Positions 1 through 10,602 of a stretch of DNA of 64,000 nt are shown in pieces. Position 1 is the first letter of the stretch, and every line of letters begins with the position of its first letter. The stretch comes from Clusia tigrina (lineage: Eukaryota; Arthropoda; Insecta; Diptera; Clusiidae). The DNA lies in assembly GCA_920105625.2 (NCBI GenBank), contig OV050030.1:320344368-320408367 (forward strand). The letters are read 5' to 3'. The position numbers and the translations under genes were made by a program. The notes under the pieces are model-generated. The model was not told where the DNA came from. It saw only the letters and a list, made by a program, of their open reading frames with translations, and ran no database searches.

Positions 1-601
1 TGGATAACTGTCTTTTTTGTTACCTCTTTAAGTGTCCGATAATCTACACAGAAATGTGTGGATACCACAGGAGAGAACTCCAGGGGCTTCCTGATGGTTC
101 TAATGCATTTCCTTCAGCAATACATTCACCTCATCTCTCTTTGCCAGACACTTGACGAATGGGTTTGGCATCACCAGTGTTGATTGTGTGTTTCAGCATC
201 TTTGTTCTGCGTTCGTTTTTACCATATTCAGCAAGTACTGTCCAATGTCTTACCAAACGTTGGCAGGCAGTCTTCCTCTGCTCTGTGGATAAGTCTTTAT
301 TCCATTCTTTTGTCAGATCGTCGAGTATCTTTTTATCAGCTGGTATCTTAATTTTCGTGTCTCGCGGTTGGCTCTTACAGTTTACAATTGCCGAAATTGC
401 CTGGCAATTTCCAATTACTTGTCCTTTATCTAAGATTCTAGTGGTATTTGCAAGAATGACCACTCTTACTGGCACTATTCTGTTCTGCTGTTCTTTTACG
501 AGGGGTTTTGTAATTATGATTTCGTCTAGTAAAAAAGTGTTATCAGCCTGTCCACCACCCACAACTTGTTCTTCTGGACATCTCCGTCCATTTTTCCCCA
601 T
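1..601 (-). pseudogene. G copy A pre-RT linker and start of RT
   Basis: 156 codons are open from 601 to 131 (VPVRVVILANTTRILDKGQV, then KHTINTGDAKPIRQ). This is the region between protease and RT in gypsy polyproteins. The H-x-I-x-TGDA-x-PIR motif is the classical RT entry. Below 131 the frame breaks; RT continues off the left edge. Confidence 0.7.
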
Positions 602-1022
602 ATTACTGCTTCTGACTTTGGTGGGATTTTTTTCCGCAGCGACACAATGACTTGTTTAACACCTCCATAATTATCCTCACCAGCGAATTACGGTATTTCG
701 GTGTTCGTGTATTTCAAAATTCGGCTTCTTAAATTTAGCGCGAATCCATTCCGTATCATAAAATCCACACCTAAGACTAATTCGTCCACAATATCCCCAA
801 CTACAAACTCATGCGTCTCTGTTCTGTTGCTAATAGTGATTTTTCGTGTAACGGTGCATCATCTCCAGTTGCCGTACACAATATTATTCCCAGAAGCGGC
901 TGGATTCCCCAAACGATATCCCTTCTGATTATTGAAAGTGATGCGCCTGTATCCAATGTTACTACGATTTTTCTCCCGTTAATTACACTGTCCACAGTTT
1001 GGATGTTGATTTTCCGTGCCAT
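525..1022 (-). pseudogene. G copy A protease and PR-RT linker
   Basis: Retropepsin-type aspartic protease remnant. The active-site segment reads VTLDTGASLSIIRRD near 930-975, so the catalytic DTG is present in this copy. Farther along, the flap and substrate-pocket region (FMIRNGFTLNLKSRILKY in copy B) is frameshifted. Confidence 0.75.
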
Positions 1023-1101
1023 CTGAGTAACAAAGATTCAACATGTTGTGGGAGTCAGATCATGCCCCTTGAGACTGACTCCATTTAGTTTGTCGACGGT
1101 T

Positions 1102-2263
1102 TTACAACATTTCCGATTCACTATTTCGGAATCTGACTTGCTTTGGCGGTCTTGCCGGCGAGCGTGATATAGAATGTTTGCGTCTCGACTGACACTTACG
1201 AGCCATGTGTCCAGCCTGTCGACAGGTAAAGCATTTGCCCGTGAAACTTTGTCCGCTTTCGACTTTTACCCGATGGACTCTGCATACTGGCTGGCGCTCC
1301 AATGCTGCTGTAGCTTTCGGATTAGTTATCGCAGAACGCTTTATCTCCGCATCACGATTGCCATATACGAAGATGTCCATCATACATCTCTGCGTAATCT
1401 CTGCTGGGCAAGATGAGCCAACCGTTCCACTCCCGCCGCAAACTGTTGTAGAGACTCACCACACTTCTGTACACGTATTCGTAGCTCTACTTGGTACTCT
1501 ACTTACGATGTTCACTTACCATACTTCCGCTGAACGGCATTCATTAAGCTTTCCTAGCACTCTCGCTCACTTTCTGAGATAGTTTGAAGTACATCAGCAG
1601 CGGCACCATTCAATGACGCGGTTAATGCCGTCACTTTCTCGCGAATTTTCCAACCATTTGTGCTAGCGGTAGTCTCAAACTGCATTCTGAACACGCTTAA
1701 AGTCGTGGGTCTATCATAGCTCGGCGGCATCAGTTTTATTGACGATAAAGCTGGCATAGGCAATGAACTTTCCTGTAGTAGGTGCTTTGTTCGTTATATT
1801 TGTTGTTTAAATTCGTTCAGCTCATGCTCGTTCGCAATAGATTTTTGTTCAACAGATTTTTCGAACGATTCCTGTCGCGTCTCAATTTCACAAGCCTTCC
1901 TGTCTACCATTTTGGATATTTCTTTCATTTGCTGTCAGTTCAGTTCTGCTAGTTGAGCAAGTCGTGTTTCACTATGCTGTAACCGCTGCTGCATCTTCTC
2001 ATCGGTTTGTTGTAACTGCATCTGTATTGCCCCGATAAGTGCGTTCATGTCAAAGTTACCCGTATTAGTTCCTTGTGGTGTTTTTTTTTCCTGTCGAGGT
2101 GTCGTTGGATTTTTAAATTGGAATTTATGCTCATCGATGTCGATACCCTCCTCTTCCAAAGCGCGTCATAACCGCTCCTACAGCTCCACTTTAAACCCTT
2201 GTATTTGCAAGTTTAAGCACTGTTTCATGAGCTGTTTCAATTTCAGTTTTTCAATTTAACCAT
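1102..2263 (-). pseudogene. G copy A gag
   Basis: Gag structural protein of the element, broken. The frame would begin at the ATG at 2263, only about 20 bases after the primer-binding site. The N-terminal 40 codons resemble a SAP motif but contain stops. A glutamine-rich coiled coil (about 1935-2160) and a capsid-like stretch (about 1554-1763, MPALSSIKL, FETTASTNGW) follow. The C-terminus has one CCHC knuckle near 1220, here CFTCRQAGHMARKC, with Arg where copy B has Gly. Several frames must be joined, so the gene is dead. Confidence 0.75.
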
Positions 2264-2284
2264 TGTTTATTACTGATACACAAT

Positions 2285-2300
2285 CCTACTTCTGATACCA
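2285..2300 (-). other. Primer-binding site of G (tRNA-Leu type)
   Basis: Minus-strand TGGTATCAGAAGTAGG begins two bases after the LTR end. From memory it matches the 3' end complement of fly tRNA-Leu with two mismatches; tRNA-Leu priming is known in the mdg3/micropia group. Copies at 7415-7430 and 12181-12196. Confidence 0.55.
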
Positions 2301-2412
2301 ATTGTTACGAAATTGCCTTCCTGACAATTTATACTAACTCTCAATACTCGAATTCGTACCACTGGATTATGTAGTAATCAAGTAATCACTTGGTTAAATG
2401 AAAATAATTAAC

Positions 2413-2418
2413 TTTATT
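2413..2418 (-). terminator. Poly(A) signal in G LTR
   Basis: AATAAA on the minus strand, about 190 bases downstream of the TATA box and inside the LTR, as expected at the end of R. It is repeated in the other two LTRs. Confidence 0.5.
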
Positions 2419-2604
2419 TAATTATTTCAATTTGCACACTTAATCTTAGGCTTAAATTTTACTTTAATACAATTTTGCACTTTACTTAATTATTCATTTA
2501 ATCAATTTATTACTTCTTAATACTGTTCCTGTTGCGATTAAAATTCCCGATGTACACACTGCTACGATCGCTGATCAACAGTGTTGACTTTACTAGTGTG
2601 GTGG

Positions 2605-2612
2605 CTTATATA
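2605..2612 (-). promoter_or_regulatory. TATA box of G LTR
   Basis: TATATAAG on the minus strand, followed about 30 bases downstream by AGTCAAC, a plausible initiator. Equivalent sites are at 7735-7742 and 12501-12508. Confidence 0.65.
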
Positions 2613-2631
2613 CCTCTCGTATGTTGAAATA

Positions 2632-2649
2632 GAACATTCTAGAATATTC
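2632..2649 (-). promoter_or_regulatory. Heat-shock element 1 in G LTR
   Basis: The bases read GAA-nn-TTC-nn-GAA-nn-TTC, four perfectly alternating heat-shock-factor half-sites (three suffice for a trimer). The site ends 20 bp upstream of the TATA box. Identical sites are at 7762-7779 and 12528-12545. Confidence 0.7.
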
Positions 2650-2672
2650 TCTACACTTCGAAAGAGTTTTAA

Positions 2673-2685
2673 GAAGGTTCTAGAA
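2673..2685 (-). promoter_or_regulatory. Heat-shock element 2 in G LTR
   Basis: GAA-nn-TTC-nn-GAA, a three-unit heat-shock-type site 24 bp upstream of the first one. Equivalent sites are at 7803-7815 and 12569-12581. The GAA/TTC units are intact in all three LTRs although the spacer differs in the third. Confidence 0.65.
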
Positions 2686-2769
2686 TATGCTTTTACATTG
2701 TGTCTTGGCTTATTATACACCTCTCGCGTGGTGAACTGCAATTAATAACAGTATGCAATCATTTATGTT

Positions 2770-3866
2770 TCACTGCCCTCCACTTAATCTTGTTCGGCCC
2801 GAACAAGGATAGTACTGCAACATTAATAAGGAGATGAACACCAGATGAACGACTTTCATTTTGCTCCTGACATTTCTCGCCAAGTGGATGCGATATACTC
2901 CATCGTTGATCCGCTTTATCAAATTGTAAGGACCTTCCCAGTGTGTTTGCAGTTTTGGCGATAATCCCTTTTTCCTTTGCGGACTATGAAGCATAACTAA
3001 CTGCCCTTCCTGAAATCCCTTGGAGTTTGCTCGTATATAATATCTGGCTTTCATTTTATCACTTATCAGTTATGTGCGATTTCGGATGTTTACATTATTT
3101 CATTAAACTGTTTTTGTCTTTCAGCTACATAACTGCTACATGGATGTTCTGTAGATGAGTAGGCACCGAGTTTCAGATCTGCAGGCAGTCTTATATCACA
3201 ACCGAAAATAGCCTTGGATGGTGTTGTAGATATTTTATCGTGAGTTGCAGATAGGTTTGCCATTAGGAACAGGGGTATGTGTTGGTTCCAATCATTCTGA
3301 TTTCACTACACGACTTTCTTTAGGTGTTCGTGTTCCTCAAGCGAAAGATTACATCTTTCCACCATTCCATCGGATTGCGGATGTAAGGGGGTTGTGCGAG
3401 TTTTGCGTATACACATCAAATCACTCATTTCTCCGAATCTGCAGGCTCAATTTGTGTTAAATGCACCCGCAACTGTCTTAGCTTCTTGATCGGGAATGGG
3501 ATATATTTCTGGCCTTTTGCTAAAATAATCGATTGCGATGATAACATATTTGTTGCCGGAATCATTTATTGAAAATGGACCTGCGATGTCCATTGCAAAA
3601 CGCTCAAAAGGCGCTCCCACGTTGTATAAATTCATTTTCCCCTGACTGTGACTCCTCGGTCCCTTGGCAGCTGTACATTTTTCACAAGCACTGATCCAGT
3701 CAACTACTGATTGTTGGCAACCAACCCAATAAAACTGTTTTAGTTTTCTCGGTATTCTACGGTATTCCTTGAGAATTTCGCTTATTCTGGCCTTGGTTAC
3801 CACAATCAAGTTCTTCGTGGTTGTTCCATCTTCGCTCTCCCATAGGCAGAATATTCCATCTTGCAA
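2770..3866 (-). pseudogene. G copy B integrase
   Basis: DDE integrase remnant. Residues 1-139 (3866-3447) contain half of the zinc motif (CEKCTAAKG), the first catalytic Asp in FAMDIAGPFSIND, and YVIIAIDYFSKRPE. The second Asp segment is deleted near 3440. The third catalytic residue follows as HPQSDGMVER at about 3340-3370. The C-terminal GPY/F module (THWEGPYNLIKRINDGVYRI) is at 2770-3054 and ends in the polypurine tract. Confidence 0.8.
2773..2785 (-). other. Polypurine tract of G
   Basis: Minus-strand AAGTGGAGGGCAG abuts the LTR start. It overlaps the last codons of the polyprotein (LSGGQ stop). Copies at 7903-7915 and 12669-12681. Confidence 0.7.
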
Positions 3867-4177
3867 CTTTAAGCTATTCCATTGAGCATAATATAGTTTA
3901 GTTACGAGACTTTCGGTCGAAGATTCCGTTCCACTTCAGTCGTTTTCCTTCTCTCTTACTTGACACAATTTTTGCCAATTCTGCGTCAACGAATGTTCTT
4001 TTCTTTTCACCGCTGTCCATTCTTCGTCTGGTAAAACAGCCATTAAGCGGACATCGACAACTCCTTCTTTCCCTTCAGCTTTAGAACAGTGCTTACATTC
4101 CACATTGCAAGGACGTCGTGTTCCCGCTGTTTTCGCCTCTGCGATATACTATTGTGAAATCATAGCTTTGCAGTCTC

Positions 4178-4531
4178 TCACCCCATCTCGCACGCTGACC
4201 TTCGGCATTTTTGAACTGTAATCGTCAGCGCAGAGCAGCGTAATCTGTTCTCAACAAGTACTTGTCCATACAAGTACTTGTTAATGTCTTCACGCACTGC
4301 ATAACCTCCAAAAGTTCTCTTCGTTACACAATAATTTCGCTCAAGCTTTGATAAGATCTTGCTGAAGTAGGCTATTACTCTTTCATGCCCGCCAATAACT
4401 TGCGACAGGACACCTCCATACCGGAAGCCACTTGCATCTCTATCCAAAATAAATTTTTCGCCAGGAATTGGATACCCAAGGATCGGAGCTGTACACAGAA
4501 GCTCTTTCAGTGTGTTGAATGCCTTCTCCAC
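4178..4531 (-). pseudogene. G copy B RNase H
   Basis: 117 open codons: KFILDRDASGFRYGGVLSQ (first catalytic Asp context), then VIAYFSKILSKLERNYCVTKRTFGGYAV, the usual Ty3/gypsy RNase H signature. A frame error changes the expected sequence after NYCVT. It would degrade the RNA strand during reverse transcription. Confidence 0.78.
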
Positions 4532-4699
4532 TCAAAAGGACAATTCTTCCACGTTAATTTATGCAGACTACCAGAAATGTCTGCGAAACTTAGAACAAAG
4601 TGTCTATAATATGTGCAAAGACCCAAGAATCTTCGCAGCTTAAGCAGACTATTTGGTCTTGGCCAATCCATTACTGAGTCTATCTTATCTATGGATCTG

Positions 4700-5215
4700 T
4701 GTGTACTCCTTCAGGTGTGACTTTATGTCCAAGGTACTTGACTTCTCTCTTGAATTACGATAATTTCTTTGCGCTCAGCTTCAATCATGTAGCTCCTATT
4801 CGCATCAATACTTCTTCCAAATTCTTCAAGTGCTCATCGAAGTCCTTTCCCATAATGATGATATCATCTAGGTACACTAGACACGTTTTCCAGTAGATAC
4901 CCTTTAGCACATGTTCCATTAGTCGCTCAAATGTAGCTGGAGCATTACACAGTCCGAATGGCATCAGCAAAAATTGCCATAGTCTATCACCGGTACTGAA
5001 TGCTGTATTTTCCTTGTCTTCTTCGTCTACTGCCATTTGATGCGCTTTGTAAATTCTACGTGGAAAACCAATTTGAATCAGAAAGTGTGTCCAAGGTATC
5101 ATCGATGCGGAGTAATGGATAACTATCTTTTTTGTTACCTCTTTAAGTGTCCGACACAGAAACGTGTGGGGCCATCATTTTTCTTGATTAATACCACAGG
5201 AGAGAACTCCAGGGG
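4700..5215 (-). pseudogene. G copy B reverse transcriptase
   Basis: RNA-directed DNA polymerase palm/fingers. Visible motifs from N to C: YRTLKEV (about 5125-5150), LLMPFGLCNAPATFERLMEHV, and the catalytic VYLDDIIIMGKDFDEHL near 4840-4880, with both Asp residues of the YxDD box present. A seven-base loss near 5155 and stops upstream break it. Following sequence carries the LKLSAKK and FLG-type thumb motifs in other frames. Confidence 0.8.
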
Positions 5216-5269
5216 CTTGCTGATGGTTCTAATGCATTTCCTTCAGCAATACATTCACCTCTTCTCTCT

Positions 5270-5766
5270 TTGCCAGACACTTGACGAATGGGTTTGGCAT
5301 CACCAGTGTTGATTGTGTGTTTCACCATCTTTGTTCTGCGTTCGTTTTAGCCATTTTCAGCAAATACTGTCCAATGTCTTACCAAACGTTGGCAGGCAGT
5401 CTTCCTCTGCTCTGTGGATAAGTCTTTATTCCATTCTTTTGTCAGATCGTCGAGTATCTTTTTATCAGCTGGTATCTTAATTTTCGTGTCTCGCGGTTGG
5501 CTCTTACAGTTTACAATTGCCGAAATTGCCTGGCAATTTCCAATTACTTGTCCGTTATCTAAGATTCTAGTGGTATTTGCAAGAATGACCACTCTTACTG
5601 GCACTATTCTGTTCTGCTGTTCTTTTACGAGGGGTTTTTCAATTATGATTTCGTCTAGTAAAAAAATTTTATCAGCCTCTCCACCACCCACAACTTGTTC
5701 TTCTCGACATCTCCGTCCATTTTTCCCCATATTACTGCTTCTGACTTTGGTGGGATTTTTTTCCAC
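5270..5766 (-). pseudogene. G copy B pre-RT linker
   Basis: Open for 139 codons from 5766 to 5347, with the same VPVRVVILANTTRIL segment as in the other copies. The RT entry motif HTINTGDAKP lies at about 5280-5310, after a stop. Confidence 0.7.
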
Positions 5767-6151
5767 AGCGACACAATGACTTGTTTAACACCTCCATAAT
5801 TATCCTCACCAGCGAATAATGGTATTTCGGTGTTCGTATATTTCAAAATTCGGCTTTTTAAATTTAGCGTGAATCCATTCCGTATCATAAAATCCACACC
5901 TAAGACTAATTCGTCCTCAATATCCGCAACTACAAACTCATGCGTCTCTGTTCTGTTGCAAATAGTGATTTTTCGTGTAACGGTGCATCATCTCCAGTTG
6001 CCGTACACAATATTATTCCCAGAAGCGGCTGGATTCCCCAAACGATATCCCTTCTGATTATTGAAAATGATGCGACTGTATCCAATGTTACTACGATTTT
6101 TCTCCCGTTAATTACACTATCCACAGTTTGGATGTTGATTTTCCGTGCCAT
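5655..6151 (-). pseudogene. G copy B protease, catalytic Gly lost
   Basis: Retropepsin domain. The N-terminal half (6151-5930) carries the active site as LDTVASFS where copies A, C and D have LDTGA, so the essential Gly is Val. The C-terminal half continues at 5897-5655 in another frame (FMIRNGFTLNLKSRILKY). Both the substitution and the frameshift would abolish function. Confidence 0.78.
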
Positions 6152-6213
6152 CTGATTAACAAAGATTCAACATGTTGTGGGAGTCAGATCATGCCCCTTG
6201 AGACTGACTCCTT

Positions 6214-7393
6214 TTAGATTGTCGACGGCTTTACAACATTTTCCGATTCACTATTTCGGAATCTGACTTGCTTTGGCGGTCTTGCCGGCGAGCGTGATAT
6301 AGAATGTTTGCGTCTCGACTGACACTTACGAGCCATGTGTCCAGCCTGTCCACAGGTAAAGCATTTGCCCGTGAAACTTTGTCCGCTTTCGACTTTTACC
6401 CGATGGACTCTGCATACTGGCTGGCGCTCCAATGCTGCTGTAGCTTTCGGATTAGTTATCGCAGAACGCTTTATCTCCGCATCACGATTGCCATATAGGA
6501 AGATGTCCATCATACATCTCTGCGTAATCTCTGCTGGGCAAGATGAGCCAACCGTTCCACTCCCGCCGCAAACTGTTGTAGAGACTCACCACACTTCTGT
6601 ACACGTATTCGTAGCTCTACTTGGTACTCTACTTACGATGTTCACTTACCATACTTCCGCTGAACGGCATTCATTAAGCTTTCCTAGCACTCTCGCTCAC
6701 TTTCTGAGATAGTTTGAAGTACATCAGCAGCGCACCATTCAATGACGCGGTTAATGCCGTCACTTTCTCGCGAATTTTCCAACCATTTGTGCTAGCGGTA
6801 GTCTCAAACTGCATTCTGAATACGCTTAAAGTCGTGGGTCTATCATAGCTCGGCGGCTTCAGTTTTATTGACGATAAAGCTGGCATAGGCAATGAACTTT
6901 CCTGTAGTAGGTGCTTTGTTCGTTATATTTGTTTTTTTAAATTCGTTCAGCTCATGCTCGTACGCAATAGATTTTTGTTCAACAGATTTTTCGAACGATT
7001 CCTGTCGCGTCTCAATTTCACAAGCCTTCCTGTCTACCATTTTGGATATTTCTTTCATTTGCTGTCAGTTCAGTTCTGCTAGTTGAGCAAGTCGTGTTTC
7101 ACTATGCTGTAACCGCTGCTGCATCTTCTCATCGGTTTGTTGTAACTGCATCTGTATTGCCCCGATAAATGCGTTCATGTCTAAGTTACCCGTATTAGTT
7201 CCTTGCGGTGTTTTTTTTTCCTGTCGAGGTGTCGTTGGATTTTTAAATTGGAATTTATGCTCATCGATGTCGATACCTTCCTCTTCCAAAGCGCTTCATA
7301 ACCGCTCCTACAGCTCCACTTTAAACCCTTGTATTTGCAAGTTTAAGCACTGTTTCATGAGCTGTTTCAATTTCAGTTTTTCAATCTAACCAT
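6214..7393 (-). pseudogene. G copy B gag
   Basis: Broken gag. Order: N-terminal SAP-like stretch (7270-7372, two stops), coiled coil with Gln-rich repeats (7065-7289), second helical segment (6843-7058), capsid-like segment MPALSSIKLKPPSYDRPT (6674-6892), and nucleocapsid (6214-6513) with a good CCHC knuckle CFTCGQAGHMARKC followed by an Arg/Ser-rich tail. A one-base loss near 6730 shifts the frame in the capsid part compared with copies A and C. The protein would package element RNA; this copy cannot make it whole. Confidence 0.78.
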
Positions 7394-7432
7394 TGTTTAT
7401 TACTGATACACAATCCTACTTCTGATACCAAT

Positions 7433-7902
7433 TGTTACGAAATTGCCTTCCTGACAATTTATACTAACTCTCAATACTCGAATTCGTACCACTGGATTAT
7501 GTAGTAATCAAGTAATCGCTTGGTTAAATGAAAATAATTAACTTTATTTAATTATTTCAATTTGCACACTTAATCTTAGGCTTAAATTTTACTTTAATAC
7601 AATTTTGCACTTTACTTAATTATTCATTTAATCAATTTATTACTTCTTAATACTGTTCCTGTTGCGATTAAAATTCCCGATGTACACACTGCTACGATCG
7701 CTGATCAACAGTGTTGACTTTACTAGTGTGGTGGCTTATATACCTCTCGTATGTTGAAATAGAACATTCTAGAATATTCTCTACACTTCGAAAGAGTTTT
7801 AAGAAGGTTCTAGAATATGCTTTTACATTGTGTCTTGGCTTATTATACACCTCTCGCGTGGTGAACTGCAATTAATAACAGTATGCAATCATTTATGTTT
7901 CA
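7433..7902 (-). repeat. LTR of G, copy B/C boundary
   Basis: 470 bp, the same boundaries as the LTR at 2303 and nearly identical to it. It serves as the 5' LTR of copy B and the 3' LTR of copy C. Confidence 0.88.
7762..7815 (-). promoter_or_regulatory. Heat-shock element cluster in LTR 2
   Basis: Same four-unit plus three-unit arrangement as in the first LTR, upstream of the TATA box at 7735-7742. Confidence 0.65.
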
Positions 7903-8983
7903 CTGCCCTCCACTTAATCTTGTTCGGCCCGAACAAGGATAGTACTGCAACATTAATAAGGAGATGAACACCAGATGAACGACTCATTTTGCTCCTGACA
8001 TTTCTCGCCAAGTGGATATGATATACTCCATCGTTGATCCGCTTTATCACATTGTAAGGACCTTCCCAGTGTGTTTGCAGTTTTGGCGATAATCCCTTTT
8101 CCCTTTGCGGACTATGAAGCATAACTAACTGCCCTTCCTGAAATCCCTTGGAGTTTGCTCGTATATCATATCTGGCTTTCATTTTATCACTTATCAGTTA
8201 TGTGCGATTTCGGATGTTTACATTATTTCATTCAACTGTTTTTGTCTTACTGCTACATGGATGTTCTGTAGATGAGTAGGCACCGAGTTTCAGATCTGCA
8301 GGCAGTCTTATATCACAACCGAAAATAGCCTTGGATGGTGTTGTAGATATTTTATCGTGAGTTGCAGATAGGTTTGCCATTAGGAACAGGGGTATGTGTT
8401 GGTTCCAATCATTCTGATTTCACTACACGACTTTCTTTAGGTGTTCGTGTTCCTCAAGCGAAAGATTACATCTTTCCACCATTCCATCGGATTGCGGATG
8501 TTAGGGGGTTGTGCGAGTTTTGCATATACACATCAAATCACTCATTTCTCCGAATCTGCAGGCTCAATTTGTGTTAAATGCACCCGCAACTGTCTTAGCT
8601 TCTTGATCGGGAATGGGATATATTTCTGGCCTTTTGCTAAAATAATCGATTGCGATGATAACATATTTGTTGCCGGAATCATTTATTGAAAATGGACCTG
8701 CGATGTCCATTGCAATACGCTCAAAAGGCGCTCCCACGTTGTATAAATTCATTTTCCCCTGACTGTGACTCCTCGGTCCCTTGGCAGCTGTACATTTTTC
8801 ACAAGCACTGATCCAGTCAACTACTGATTGTTGGCAACCAACCCAATAAAACTGTTTTAGTTTTCTCGGTATTCTACGGTATTCCTTGAGAATTTCGCTT
8901 ATTCTGGCCTTGGTTACCACAATCAAGTTCTTCGTGGTTGTTCCATCTTCGCTCTCCCATAAGCAGAATATTCCATCTTGCAA
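7889..8983 (-). pseudogene. G copy C integrase
   Basis: Same domain order and the same central deletion as copy B integrase. The N-terminal part is at 8983-8564 and the C-terminal GPY/F module at 8182-7903. A small deletion near 7985 shifts the tail, so the frame misses the usual LSGGQ end. Confidence 0.75.
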
Positions 8984-9294
8984 CTTTAAGCTATTCCATT
9001 GAGCATAATATAGTTTAGTTACGAGACTTTCGGTCGAAGATTCCGTTCCACTTCAGTCGTTTTCCTCCTCTCTTACTTGACACAATTTTTGCCAATTCTG
9101 CGTCAACGAATGTTCTTTTCTTTTCACCGCTGTCCATTCTTCGTCTGGTAAAACAGCCATTAAGCGGACATCGACAACTCCTTCTTTCCCTTCAGCTTTA
9201 GAACAGTGCTTACATTCCACATTGCAAGGACGTCGTGTTCCCGCTGTTTTCGCCTCTGCGATATACTATTGTGAAATCATAGCTTTGCAGTCTC

Positions 9295-9648
9295 TCACCC
9301 CATCTCGCACGCTGACCTTCGGCATTTTTGAACTGTAATCGTCAGCGCAGAGCAGCGTAATCTGTTCTCAACAAGTACTTGTCCATACAAGTACTTGTTA
9401 ATGTCTTCACGCACTGCATAACCTCCAAAAGTTCTCTTCGTTACACAATAATTTCGCTCAAGCTTTGATAAGATCTTGCTGAAGTAGGCTATTACTCTTT
9501 CATGCCCGTCAATAACTTGCGACAGGACACCTCCATACCGGAAGCCACTTGCATCTCTATCCAAAATAAATTTTTCGCCAGGAATTGGATACCCAAGGAT
9601 CGGAGCTGTACACAGAAGCTCTTTCAGTTTGTTGAATGCCTTCTCCAC
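9295..9648 (-). pseudogene. G copy C RNase H
   Basis: 117 open codons, almost identical to the copy B RNase H (LDRDASGFRYGGVLSQVIDG) and with the same altered C-terminus. The shared lesion predates the split of the two copies. Confidence 0.75.
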
Positions 9649-9814
9649 TCAAAAGGACAATTCTTCCACGTTAATTTATGCAGACTGCCAGCAATGTCTG
9701 CGAAACTTAGAACAAAGCGTCTATAATATGTGCAAAGACCCAAGAATCTTCGCAGCTTAAGCAGACTATTTGGTCTTGGCCAATCCCTTACTGAGTCTAT
9801 CTTATCTATGGATC

Positions 9815-10054
9815 TGTGTGTACTCCTTCAGGTGTGACTTTATGTCCAAGGTACTTGACTTCTCTCTTGAATTACGATAATTTCTTTGCGCTCAGCTTCA
9901 ATCCTGTAGCTCCTATTCGCATCAATACTTCTTCCAAATTCTTCAAGTGCTCATCGAAGTCCTTTCCCATAACGATGATATCATCTACCTCTTTAAGTGT
10001 CCGATAATCTACACAGAAACGTGTGGAGCCATCATTTTTCTTGATTAATACCAC
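9815..10054 (-). pseudogene. G copy C RT, core deleted
   Basis: 60 codons open: [20 protein letters not shown] runs straight into DDIIVMGKDFDEHLKNLEEV. The palm between these two motifs (LLMPFGL...VYL) is absent, so this is a deletion of about 260 bp with the catalytic Asp pair at the junction. Reading stays open across the join. Confidence 0.8.
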
Positions 10055-10602
10055 AGGAGAGAACTCCAGGGGCTTGCTGATGGTTCTAATGCATTTCCTT
10101 CAGCAATACATTCACCTCTTCTCTCTTTGCCAGACACTTGACGAATGGGTTTGGCATCACCAGTGTTGATTGTGTGTTTCAGCATCTTTGTTCTGCGTTC
10201 GTTTTGACCATTTTCAGCAAATACTGTCCAATGTTTTACCAAACGTTGGCAGGCAGTCTTCCTCTGCTCTGTGGATAAGTCTTTATTCCATTCTTTTGTC
10301 AGATCCTCGATCTTAATTTTCGTGTCTCGCGGTTGGCTCTTACAGTTTACAATTGCCGAAATTGCCTGGCAATTTCCAATTACTTGTACTTTATCTAAGA
10401 TTCTAGTGGTATTTGCAAGAATGACCACTCTTACTGGCACTATTCTGTTCTGCTGTTCTTTTACGAGGGGTTTTGCAATTATAATTTCGTCTAGTAAAAA
10501 AGTGTTATCAGCCTCTCCACCACCCACAACTTGTTCTTCTCGACATCTCCGTCCATTTTTCCCCATATTACTACTTCTGACTTTGGTGGGATTTTTTTCC
10601 AC
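10045..10602 (-). pseudogene. G copy C pre-RT linker
   Basis: The longest open frame of the array, 185 codons. It joins the linker to the RT entry motif (KHTINTGDAKPIRQVSGKER) in one frame. An in-frame loss of nine codons relative to copy B lies near 10310. Confidence 0.7.

Larger units (their letters stand above)
1..2772 (-). mobile_element. G copy A, cut by the window edge
   Basis: Copy A starts in the LTR at 2303-2772 and runs through gag and protease to the beginning of RT at the left edge. It closely parallels copy B from 5100 to 7902. The lowest-coordinate bases correspond to the RT N-terminal region, so the rest of the copy should lie to the left of the window. Confidence 0.8.
2303..2772 (-). 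repeat. LTR of G, copy A/B boundary
   Basis: 470 bp. On the minus strand it begins TGAAACA directly after a polypurine tract and ends GTAACA two bases before a primer-binding site. It holds a TATA box, two heat-shock-type elements and an AATAAA signal, so it has complete promoter and 3'-processing content. Confidence 0.88.
2303..7902 (-). mobile_element. G copy B, most complete copy with both LTRs (5600 bp)
   Basis: Copy B is bounded by 470-bp LTRs at 7433-7902 (5') and 2303-2772 (3'), in which I noticed only one difference (position 2388 against 7518). That suggests recent insertion or recent exchange between LTRs. It keeps a primer-binding site, gag, protease, RT, RNase H, integrase and polypurine tract in order. 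All reading frames are broken, so it is non-autonomous. Confidence 0.85.

Noticed and set aside
159..650. 163-codon plus-strand open frame, repeated in the other G copies
   Set aside because: It lies antisense to the protease-RT linker, whose minus-strand translation matches known gypsy motifs. A shadow frame.
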